Shown one piece after another: positions 11,717-23,500 of a stretch of DNA of 64,000 nt (the first letter of the stretch is position 1; the number at the start of each line of letters is the position of its first letter). A model generated the notes under the pieces. That model saw only the letters and a list, made by a program, of their open reading frames with translations. It was not told where the DNA came from and searched no databases. A program made the position numbers and the translations under genes. The stretch comes from Lycium barbarum (taxonomy: Eukaryota; Streptophyta; Magnoliopsida; Solanales; Solanaceae), in NCBI RefSeq assembly GCF_019175385.1, contig NC_083345.1:10269205-10333204 (forward strand), in the 5' to 3' direction.

Positions 11717-14091
11717 CGATATGCTTGCAGAGAGAACATTTGTTTCGCTTTTTAACACCTTCACCAACTGTTGGGATCCTTTTCTTATGTTTCCGACCTT
11801 TCACACGCTTCACAATGGGTGGATTAATTATATTTTTAATGGCCTATTCCTATTGCTCTTATGGAGGAACGGGGTTTATAATCTCTGAATAAGCCAACCG
11901 ATGGAATTCTGCTGAATAATATGGTGAACATAGATTGTAAACTCTCTCACCATAGTCTGGTAATCGCTGAGCTCTGAGTGCTGCCACTGCATGGGCACAA
12001 GGCAATTGCTGAAGATCCCACACCCTACAAGAGCATGTTTTGGCGTTGATGTTAACTCTTGCATCCTGACCACACCCTTGAACAATAAACTTATTCACGT
12101 GAAGTTGTTGTACAGATAATTTGTCTGCTATTTCACGTCTAGTTTCTCGCACTAAAATATTTGTCGTGGGAGCTAAATAGTTACTCATGCACAACATTAG
12201 ACCACGATGCTCATGGAACCGTCGACACAACATCATTTGAATTGCATTAATAAAGTAATGATAGGAAATTCTCTTTCAATTACAAGTCTGGCATTCACAG
12301 ACTCTGCAATATTGGATGTCATGACATCATACCGTCTTCCTGGAAAATGAACTCTACTCCACCGTTCGAAACTAACATCATTCTCGAGGTATTCAACAAC
12401 ATTACCATAACCGTTGCATCGAATTTCTTCTAAATACTCATTGAACTCTTCAACTCGATACGCATTTGATGCGTTATAGTATAGACCAAGGATTGAAGAA
12501 CCAACATGGTAGTTTGTACGAATATTTTCCCCAAGGTGCCTGGTACATACTCCGTGATGAGCTTGATCGTAAACTGTAGCAATTGCTTTCTTTATGCTCG
12601 CATTTCTGTCTGATATGATGATAACTCATTTGTATTTGGCACTACATTGAGTAATTGACGAAAAAACCAAGTCCAAGAAAGATCATTCTCTAAGTTAACC
12701 ACAGCCCAAGCTATAGGATATATTTGGTTTTCACTATCTTTTCCACTTGCAATTAGCATTACACCACCAAATTGGCCCGTTAAAAAGTCCCAATCCACAG
12801 CGAGGACATTTCTTATGTTCTTAAATCCTCTTATGCATGGCCCATAGGCAACAAAAACATATAAAAATCTGGCATCTTGAACCTCCAAAGCCGTAAAGCT
12901 ATCTTCATTTGCTTTTTCAATCTCGTACCGATATGCTTCCAATGCCGCATATCCGTGTTCCGGTGTTCCCCATATCATATTTTGTGCAAGTTGCTTGGCC
13001 TTCCAGCATGTCAAGTAACTAACATCACATCCCAACTCTATACTCACAATGTTCATTATTTCCTTCGGTATAGGACATTTTCCTTCTCTAAACCTCTCTT
13101 TGATAAATTTTGCAATAATGCTGGCAGAAGCATGCCTATGTCTACCAGATATAGATCTCAAGTCACAAGAGTGATTAGGATCATATTTGGTGATACGAAA
13201 GGCATTTGAGCTAATATACTTAACAACACGAACCCTCCACTTGCAACTTTTTTCAACACATGCAACACTTACCAATGATTTGTTAGACTTTTTTGTACCA
13301 AACTCGAAACCCTTTCTGATTGCGACAATTTTCAGTTTGTTCACTACGACTTCTTTGCTCAGAAATCTATATCCTTTATGAAAACCCAAGCCATCAGAAA
13401 AAATATAGCTATGATGTGTTCCAATCGTTGCATCCTCTAATTGTTCAGGCAACTGAACATCGTCATCTTCATTATCCAGTGGAACCTCTTTCTCAACTTG
13501 GGAAGGGAGAACATCTTATATTATATGCTCATTAGCTTCCATAAATTTCTCAACTTGGTAAGGGAGGGCATCTTCTATTATACGCTTATTAGTTTCCATA
13601 AATTTCTCCACTTGACAAGGGAGAACGTCTTCTATTACACGCTTATTAGTTTCAATAAAAGTATTTGTCTCTCCTCCCCCATGAAAATCATCATTGTGCG
13701 TGCAAACATTTTCATTCTCAAATTGCTGGTTGTTCAAACCACAACCGCTTTCCAAAAAAATTTCAATCAAGAAAACCCATAACATTGGCCTATCACCTTC
13801 ACCATTTACAACATTCAAATAAATTCGGACATCTTCATCATTCTTTAGTTCAACTGGCGGTGCTTTGTCCCTCGAAAAAGCACCTGCATTAGTCATATAC
13901 TTGACACAAATAGGATCATGTCCGCAACTCAATTCACCTCTTCTAATGATAGTTTCCATTAATTTATCAAAGGTAACATCACTGCTCACAAGCATTATTC
14001 GAACTGTATCATTTTGAGAATTCCATCTCCACCATTTCTTGTCATCCACCCACTTTCCAAAATAATCAACAAGTAAGACAACTCCTGTCAT
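11717..14091 (-). pseudogene. Mutator-like element (MULE) transposase, decayed
   Basis: Read on -, it begins with an N-terminal region from 14091 ('MTGVVLLVDYFGKWVDD'). Then come three 20-residue repeats around 'ETNKR(V/I)IEDVLP'. A TAA at 13516-13518 replaces the Glu expected in the last repeat. The same frame continues into the MuDR N-terminal domain and the MULE transposase core (13452-12592, e.g. 'GGVMLIASGKDSENQIYPI'). A frame shift near 12610 moves to 'IISDRNASIKKA', and a second near 12245 to 'NAIQMMLCRRF'. A SWIM zinc finger ('CSCRVWDLQQLPCAHAVAAL') follows. TAA at 11859-11861 ends the frame, but beyond it are remnants of a zinc knuckle ('NKCSLCKHI') cut off exactly at the tandem array. 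An acceptor-like 'ctattgtag' lies upstream of the first ATG. Confidence 0.9.
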
Positions 14092-15465
14092 GATTTTGTA
14101 CCTACAATAGATAATGTAACGTTATTAGAAACTAGTAAAATGAAACATTATTGCAAACACGGAAATAAAAAATAAAAAAATCAATAATGAATCTGTTGGA
14201 CTAATTACTATGATCGGTCAACTATTGAATAACATAGAGGACTGATATATAATCGGTCGGATCGATGGTCAATCGGTCCATCGCAGACCAGATTCCATCT
14301 GCATAATAACTCTAAAAATATATAAAATTCATTTGTACCTTCAAACTGAGGTCTTGATACAATGTTTTAACAGAAGCCCAGGCTAATGCTACTCCAAAAT
14401 AGTCTTTAATCGGATTTAAATTGAGCTTGACTATTTTTTTAAAACTTTAACACCATCTTTCTCCAAATATAGCTTGTTGAAACCAACTTCACCAAAAAGA
14501 GAAGAGCTTTAGGACCTCAATAACACACAATCACGTGCAGAGAGGGTAGATTGAGAGTGGAAGAAGAACAATAGAAGAAAGAAGAAGAAAAGACGACGAA
14601 AGAGATTTTGGAGCGTTTTCTTGTTTTTGTTTTTTATTGTTGATTTTGGATCAATTTGTAGTTCTTAAAAGATGGGAACTAATCTGGCATAATAATTAAA
14701 TTCTAAATCACAAATAAATTAGAGTTTTTTACCTAATCTAAGAAGTGGGTCATTTCACTAAGAAAAAAACTCGAAACCTTTTAATTAGATAGAAGACTTA
14801 AATGGGTCTTTTAACCAAGAGTCCCAAAGGAAATTAAATATGCTAGAATATTTCTAGACTATAAGAAAAGTACATATTCTACCATTAATATAAATCATAA
14901 CATATAAAGAACGTAAATTTTAACATACAAAACATTGTAGTTTGTCCAATAGAAAATCTTGATACATACTTAAGCTGAACTGAAGCCTTCTTTTGGGCAC
15001 ATCTTAGAAATTAAAATTAAAGTTTTATGTTAACTACAACCACTTTAATTTTCTTCAAATACTCCTTGGAATAATCTAATTATTTCATCATAGGAATTGC
15101 TCCAAAAATCCTACTAGTGTTACATATAAGAATATCACAGATATTCCATACTAACCCGATTTACCTATCATTTTATATCTTTATATATTACAAGTCGAAC
15201 ACTACTTCTTCACTTTTAATAGCGAGCCTCACGCTAGATCAATGACGACATTGATATGGTATTTCATTCATATTGTACGTTTGAGCACGTTTCATGTTAT
15301 TATTTTATTTTCTGTCATAGAAGCTCTACGACTGCCTTATAGGTTATATATTTAAGGATTGAGCTATATACACAAATCGTCTCCTCACAAGGAATTATGA
15401 TAATGCCCACTAACTATTTTCAAGATTTTTATGTGTTTTCCTCATATAATAGCCCTATAAAGGAG
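14092..15465. other. 5' flank of the MULE transposase and intergenic DNA
   Basis: Positions 14212-14280 repeat the 'ggtcggatcgat...caatcggtcc' words found in the intron at 3.5-3.8 kb. From 14510 to 14660 there is purine-rich sequence ('agaagaaagaagaagaaaag') that would be a CT-rich leader on -. The stretch 14660-15465 is AT-rich with nothing recognised. No clear Mutator end was found. Confidence 0.45.
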
Positions 15466-15557
15466 GTCTGGAGAGGGTAGAGTATAAGCAGAACTTACTC
15501 CTACCTTGAAAAGGTAGAAATGTTATTTCTAATATACCCTCGGTTCAAGAAAAGCGA
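15466..15557 (-). mobile_element. SINE-like fragment
   Basis: The reverse complement reads '...cgagggtatattag...ctaccttttcaaggtagg...ctctccagac'. That is the same body as the element at 19449-19606 (cf. 'agggtctatcggaaacaacc', 'tacctcacaaaggtaagg'). No tRNA-like head and no target duplication are seen, so it is a fragment. Confidence 0.6.
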
Positions 15558-15914
15558 TTCAAATCAGTTTAGAAAAAGAAATAACGAAAATGAAGAATCA
15601 ATAATAAAATACTATATAAAACATGACAAACAGTCCGAAAAAGAAATAATAATTACCACAAAATGCGGTTATTGAAATAGAAGAGACAACAAACAATAAA
15701 CTAGGAAGGATACCCATTAACTCAAATATAATTTGCCAAAAAGCTTATTTTTGAAAAATAAAAGAAAAACTAGTAGTAGGTCCCCTTCTTCCGACATTGC
15801 TGCCATTTCCTGGTTTTCTCCTTCCTTCACTACCCTCTGGCGGGAACAACAAAACACACTAAAACACAACACACAAACACAAACACAAACACACACACAC
15901 ACACACACATTGCA
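15558..15914 (+). promoter_or_regulatory. MSH1 promoter and 5' leader with (CA)n tract
   Basis: This is the region just upstream of the MSH1 start codon. It ends in an A/C-only tract (about 15846-15910) containing a run of CA dinucleotides that stops four bases before the ATG. The tract probably lies in the 5' untranslated leader. No convincing TATA box was found. The CA run is a likely polymorphic microsatellite. Confidence 0.5.
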
Positions 15915-17562
15915 ATGTATTGGGTAACGGCGAAAAACGTTGTCGTTTCAGTTCCACGTTGGTGTTCACTTTCCCTTTTCTTTCGTCCGCCGCTTCGTCG
16001 CCACTTGTTCTCTTTCTCTCCACATCCTCTGTAAGTCCTTTTTTTTTACTTGCTTAAAGTTTAATGCTTTTTATGTATGGCTGTTGAGAAACTTCACTAC
16101 TTGTTAGAGTTAGTTCTGGTTGTGGAACCCCAAAAGGTAAGAGTTTGTCATCTTGTTTGAAAATGCTGTCATTTTTCTTGCCTAAAGTTTTATGTATTAT
16201 ATTTATGAGCGTGGAGAAAGATCACTACTTGTTGGGTTAGTTGTGGGGGGTGGAAGCTCAGAAGTCAAGAATTTGTTATCTTGTTTGAAAGTGCTTTGAT
16301 TTTTTTTTTCTTTTTCTTGTAGTATGCTTTTTATATATTTTTGGGTGTGGAGAAAGGTCACTACTTGTTGGGTTACTTTTGAGGGGGGGTGGGGGGGAGC
16401 CCAGAAAGCAAGAATTTTTTATCTTGTTTGAAAATGCTTTCTTTTTCTTGTATGTCTCATTCATTAGTAGGAAGTCTAAAGTTAAATTGTTGCTAAATAT
16501 AAAAAGGTGTTATTCTTTTTGGGACTGATTAAAAAAGAAAGAGTGTCACGGGACGGAGGGACTTTTTTGTATTCTTTTCTGTGTGTTCCTCTCCACATCG
16601 TCCCTTGTAAGTCCTTTCCCCCCATTTTTTCTTTGCCTAAAGTTGAATGCTCTTTATGTTTATATACATATATTTGGGTGTGGAGAAAGGTCACTACTTG
16701 TTGGGTTAGTTGGTTTGTGTGTGCGTGCGCTGGTGGTGGTGAAGATATTACCATAGGGAAAGGTAGTAGTATTTGTTATGCTAAAGAAGCCCAGAAGGCA
16801 AGAATTTGTCTTCTTGTCTAAAAATTATAAGAAAAACAAGCTATGTAAGTCCTTGACCCCATTTTTTCTTGCTTAAAGTTTAATGCTTTTTACATGTATG
16901 TAATTTTGGGTGTGGGGAAACGTCACTAGTTGTTGGGTTTGGGCATTGGATGTGGAAGCCCAGAAAGCAAGAATTTGTCATCTTGTTTGAAAATGCTGTC
17001 ATTTTTCTTTTTCTTGCCTAATGTTTAATGCTTTTTATGTATATAGTTATGGGTGTTGAGAAAGGTCACTACTTGTTGTCGGGTTAGTTGAGTGGTGGAA
17101 GCCCAGAAGGCAAGAATTTGTTATCTTGTTTGAAAATGTTGTGATTTTTATTTTCCTTGTATGTGTTATTAGTAGGAAGAACTAAAGGTCCCAGACCTTG
17201 CTATTCATGAAAAAGTTACTTCCTTTGTTCCCTTTTCCAATTTATGTGAAGTGTTTGACTGGGCAGGAAGTTCAAGAATGGAAGGAAGACTTTTGAATCT
17301 CGTGGTCTAAAATAAGCTATAGATAATCGTGGGTCTATAAATCATCTCATTAAGGATAAATTGAGAAGTTTTAAGTCAAAATTGTTACTAAGTATAGAAT
17401 AAAAAGGAAAGAGTGTCACATCAATTGAGACGGAGGGACTTGTTTTGTATTGTTTTCTGTGCGTTTATATTGGAAAGTTGAGTAGCTGATTAGGAAGTTA
17501 CTTAAGCTTTAGCTTTTGAAGCATAAATGAGGGCAACCCCAAATCTGTTCTTTTCCCTTTTT

Positions 17563-17597
<35 letters not shown>

Positions 17598-20500
17598 TGT
17601 GTGTATGTGAGAACCACCAACCAGCACCCTCTTTTTATTACGTAGGCTTTTTGTGAGGATGTGGTGGTGGTGGTCAGAGGCGGAGCCAGAAGTTAGAATT
17701 TGTGGGTTCTAAATTTGCCACCGAACCCATAATCATCATAGTTATTGGGTTCGCAATTAAATATTATACATATTTATTGAATATCCTAATACAAATACAA
17801 AATCTAAATAAAAGTATTGGGTTCGTCCTAACCCGTAACTAATACTCTCCCTCCGCCCCTGCTGGTGGTGGTGTAAGGCTTTATCATGGTTTTTGAGAGT
17901 AGCGTAGAAGAGGGACTCATTGAAAGAGGACCAAATGCAGTATAAGAGGATCGAATACAGTAAAGTTTTTTTGAAATTAATTATGCTTATTTTGAGGATA
18001 AGAAATGGGGATACAAAGGTTCTGAGCAGCGGCTCCATGTGTGCTCATAAAGGTTAATGCTTTCAATCTTTAGTAACTTATAAGTTCACTTCTGTAATTG
18101 GGCGTAAGAAAATTGAATGAATTAGAAATTGGCACCTAATCATGCTACTTTTGCGTTAGGGTGACTAGTTCTGCCCAAGCTTCCACATTTTTCTACGTCA
18201 GACCAATGGAACTTTCTGGAATTTAGATAGATCAAAAGAATGAATGAAGTTAGAAATTACAGTAGTATTGGAAGGCAGTCAGTGAACATATTTGCGACGA
18301 ATCATTACAATAGTATGGAGTTGTGTTTGGTACTTTACTTGCCCAAACATTAATTTAAAAAAAAGAAGTGCAGGTATATCACGAGGCACAATTATGGAAG
18401 TACTAGAAAAAGTATCTCGACCATCTGTTCTACTCGTTCGAGAACATAAGCTCTCATATAGACACAAGCGATGTAGGAGCCGCAAGCCGGACTGTCCATC
18501 AAATGATAGGTTAGAGAGATGGGCTCATATCAAATATTAATCCGTGAGCTACCTAAATGAGTTGTGCTTGAATAGGTGATTCTTTTTCAAAAAGGTCAGG
18601 CAGGAGTAGGACACTCATACAAATCCTTCTGATCCTCTATCTTGGTGGCCCTGTCAAATTTCATTTTTCCATCTAACTGTGAACGAGCCGTCTCATAATA
18701 TGAAGTAAAAGCTCTCTCTGTAAATTGGAAAAAAAATTCATTTATAAGTCAAAACTTTTTCTCCAGGTCGCCTTGGCTCTCCTATTTGACAAGGCTATTA
18801 AAGTAGTGTTGTTTCTTTACTTCTTTTCTTAGTCAAACTTCCTTGTTGCTCAATGTAGTTTCTTTCCATAGTTTAAGACTCTGCTTTTTATAGCCTATTT
18901 ATATTGCAGTTGATATGACTCCATACTTGATGCCTTACTTTTGTATAAGGGTACTTCGGTTCTCCTTGAGGCACCGTGTGAGTAGAGATTTGAATAAACT
19001 CTATTTGGGGCTCAGTGATGCATGACAAACAAGATAAATAAATAGATGAACAATATAAGAAGCTAACGACTCTCTCTTCTTGTTTAACCGATTTCCTTCA
19101 CAGTAAATCAGCACGTGATAGATTATCTAATCCCTTGTAATCCTAGTTACAAATGGGAGTTTAGTTTGTCAGCGGAAAACTTGCCCTTTCAGCCATGGGT
19201 ATAGGAGCTTTCTGTTCCTTACCTATAGAGTTTGAAACTTTCATTTGGATAGCACACCTGGTGTTCTGACGCTGTCTAGTTTGGGATTATTCCATCATTA
19301 AAGCCTGCCTCTGGCCTAATTTACAAGTTGTAGAAACTTTCTTGAGAGTTGCTTCTGGGTCTTTAATCAGTTTGAGGCTGAATGGAAACTGTATCTGCGA
19401 TGTTCTCTAAATGGTTTATAGAAAGATAAAGTTTTGAGGGCTGAATAATTATTTTTTTAATGAGTATTGAGGGCTGTTTCCGAGGGTCTATCGGAAACAA
19501 CCTCTCTACCTCACAAAGGTAAGGGTAAGGTCTGTATACATCCTACCCTCCCGCGGACCCCACTTGTGGGATTACACTGGGTATGTTGTTGTTATTGTAA
19601 GTGTTAAGGGCTGAATAAATAAAAGTAGAAGGTTTTAAGGTGTAAAGAGGATAATAAATTTTTCTGATATATTTGATGGCAAACGGAGAACGCTTAAATA
19701 GAGGAACAATCAGCCACTTTATGCTCGATGGCATACACTGTATATTTTACAAGTTGTTGCGAGTTGGACATACTTAAGATATTTATGACTAAGGGAGTTC
19801 CTATTTATCATTCTAAGCTTTGGGATAAGCTAACTTCAGTCTTCTATGTTGTTTCTTTTCATTTCATTATCTTATATGACTATCATATTAACAACTGATG
19901 ACATATTTCTGGATTCAAATAAATTTTGTTTTCCAATTTCTGTATTCACCCTCATAGTGTCAGGTGGCGAGAGAAGACATGTTGCTTGAAGGAGCGAAAG
20001 TTGTTTGCCACAAGTGCAAGAAAACTCAAACAACCAAAAGGTGTTCCAGCGGAAAAAGACTATGTTAACATTATGTGGTGGAAGGAGGTTGTTAACTTTT
20101 CTCTTCATGACTCAGTTGATTCATAATTTCGGGATGCGAACATGTGATTCTTTTCCTTTTTTTTTTTTTTTTTTTTTAACAATTATAAACAAGAGTTTAA
20201 TTATCGTATAATGTTATGCCACCATGATTTTATGTTCTAGAGAATGGAAATTTTGAGAAAGCCTTCTTCTGTTCTACTGGCTAAGAGGCTTACATATTGT
20301 AACTTGCTGGGTGTGGATCCGGATTTGAGAAACGGAAGGTCAGTTCTTTCACTTTGTCTTTTGATCTTCCTTTATGAAGTGTTTAAACTAGTTTGTGTTC
20401 CAACTTAGAGAAGGGTTTAATCAAGGGTCCTGGGAGAATCTCAATCCTTACCATTTTGAAAAAGGAAAAAAGAAGGGTCCTGGGAGAATCTCTTTGTTTT

Positions 20501-23500
20501 TCTCCATAAAGCTTAATGTGTAAACCTAACATGTATAGGTTTTCGGTATTTCTTAGTTTAATCCTCTATGAATTGGTATCTGAAGCTCTGCTGAGAAGAG
20601 TTTCAGATTTTCTTTGAGATCTCCTAGCCTTGCTGCTATTTTTTGTTATTTTCTCATTCTTGGTCTAATATCCTCATATAGATATAATCTTATCAGAAAT
20701 GAGTTGTTGACTTGTGAATTCCACAAAGTTCAAAACTCCAACGTCAAAGTCTTTCAATATTGTTTAGCTGAATTTTCTGCCTATACTCTCATGGACATAA
20801 ATATAAAAATAAAAATGCACTAAATGATGGTTGGCAGGCTTTGCAAATTGCACAAAACTCCATAGTGATATTATTTGATTTCTGACATGGTTTAGGGAAC
20901 CATGCTGAAAAGCAAAAGAATCCAGGCTGCTAAAAAATTCATCAAAAAACAATTTGTACAGATCTATTGCTTCTTGAGTACGGTTCAAGTTCGTCCATAC
21001 CAAGAAGCAAAAAAATAATAATCTGTACAGACCACTAACTGTCAGGTCTACACACCGACATGTAAAAGTATAATATATACGTAATATGCATATGCTTATG
21101 TCTCCTTGTGTTTTTGTCTGTCTATTACTTGTTCCATATTACTTAAGTTGGTTACCTTTGTAAATTTATCAGTCTTAAAGAAGGAACACTTAACTCAGAG
21201 ATGTTGCAGTTCAAGTCAAAATTTCCACGTGAAGTTTTGCTCTGTAGAGTATGATTTTACCTCTTTCATTTACTCTTCTTTTACATATGCTTCAGTTCCT
21301 CTATTAATGAGGACTACTGTGATCAAAATCAATAAGGACTGCTTCTTGTTATTCTTTGACTTTTCAGGTGGGTGATTTTTATGAAGCAATTGGATTCGAT
21401 GCTTGTATTCTTGTGGAACATGCTGGCTTAAATCCATTTGGTGGCCTGCGTTCAGATAGTATACCAAAAGCTGGTTGTCCAGTTGTGGTACTGTTTCCAT
21501 TTTCTGTTAATATGTTTTTTAGATTTTCTCCTCTGTGAAGTCATACATAATGTTAAGACATGTAAGACCAAGAATTTGGAAACCACTAGTTTTTGAGCCT
21601 CTGGAAAGGGAAGGTTGAATTAAGTAATGTTTGAAAAGTTTATACGGTACGAATACCTATTTTGCATGAATGGACCTCCATGCTGACGTAGGATTCAGAA
21701 CTGATTTCTCTTGTGAACCAGATTTTGTGCCCTTAAGGATATACATGTCTGTGACCATGTAGAAGCCGAGCTTGAGGCTGGATTTGTTTTCTTTATCTCC
21801 TTTAAAAGGTTGAAGAAGGCGTGTATATGGGGTTTCCCCCCATTTGTTAATAAAATTATTTACCTTACCAAAAAAAAAAAAAGGGTTGAAGAAGTGCTTA
21901 GATATATCCAAGCTGTTAATATGCCAATGAAAAAGGGGGACCGTTTGATTTTTTCATTTTGTTTCCTTGCCCTTTACTTTTTTGATTACTTTCAATTATA
22001 ATTGGTTCCATCTTTTTGAGTTCGTTGAGTGAGAATACCTTTGACTGCCTTATGTCCTTGAATTGGTTCCACTTCAATGTTAACATAAAAGCTGTGCAGT
22101 TTTATTCTGTTATCTTCCTGCACAATAATACCCGAGAAACTGCCTGTAGAGTATGGTGAGTTCCTCCAGTGTTCCTTTTGTTGCTTTTTAGGATTAATTT
22201 TTGTCATTTATTTACTCTTATTCTGTCGTCATACTCTCTCAATTTCTCTCTTTGTCCTGTAAACTGTGTGTCATTTTTTTTGTTCTTTTTGCAGAATCTG
22301 AGACAGACATTGGATGACCTCACACGAAATGGCTTCTCTGTGGTTAGTGCCATCCCCAAACAATCTGTCGGAACTTTCATTATCCTTTTTGTTGGATAAG
22401 TTCCTATACATTTTTTTAATACATGAGAGGTGAAGTGGTGATTTATATTGGTGTGTTAATGAACTTGTAACAGTTCACTTTTTTCTCTTTAAGAATTAAA
22501 ATTGACGTCTTTTTGCTAGTGAACTTGAACTGATTAATGTCTTAAAGCGCTAGTTTCTTATGATGTTCTTTCGACCACTTGACTTGATATTTTCCTACTT
22601 CTTCCCTCTTTTTCTTTTTTCCACATATAACCAAGTGCCTCTCTGTCCCTCGCTTCCTTTTAGTCATGCGCAAAACAGATTTAGTGACTTGTACAGCTGT
22701 GGCATGTTTGCATGTGTAGTGTGTCGTGGAGGAAGTTCAGGGTCCAACTCAAGCTCGTGCTCGTAAAAGCCGATTTATATCAGGGTAATTACTTATGAAT
22801 AGCTCAAGATTTCTTATAATTATAATTTCATTTCTGGGTGCGATTATGTAGTTTTAGTTTTTGTATCTCTTGGATTTTTCCGTGTACATTGAATCTACTA
22901 ATTAATGTCTGCTGAGATGCAAAAATATTAATTAATGTCTGCTGAGATGCAAAAATATTAATTGTGAAAAATGAGAGCTAAGCTTTCAGCATGCTAGCAT
23001 AAACCAAAGTATCTTAAATATTCATAAGACCTTCATCACTGACATTTTTATACTTTTAGAAAGGATGCTGGACAAACATAATCTGTGGCGACTTACAATT
23101 GACTTGTTCTCAATATTTCAGGCATGCACATCCAGGCAGTCCCTATGTTTTTGGTCTTGTTGGAGATGATCAAGATCTTGATTTCCCAGAACCAATGCCT
23201 GTTGTTGGTATGGCAAAGCAAATTATTCTTGCATAAATTGGTTTCTCTTGCTACTTAGTTTTAAAGATAAATAATTGCTGCCCATGACGGAACGAAGAAG
23301 GGAAACCTTGGAGTAACGGTAAAAGTTGTCTCCGTGTGACCTATAGGACACTGGTTCAAGCCGTGGAAGCAGCCACTAATGCTTGCATTAGGGTATGCTG
23401 TCTACATCACACCCCTTGGGTTGTGGCCCTTCCCCGGACCCTGCTAATGCGGGCTGCTTTGTGCCTGCTGCCCTTTTATGCATGGAACCAGTGTTTTTTA

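Noticed and set aside
15717..15927. Frames rich in Cys/Val or Thr/Gln at the MSH1 leader
   Set aside because: They are translations of the CA repeat on both strands.
18292..18540. Open frame of 82 codons in MSH1 intron 1
   Set aside because: It has no resemblance to MSH1 or any family I know. MSH1 exon 2 is found in correct phase at 19964, so no extra exon is needed.
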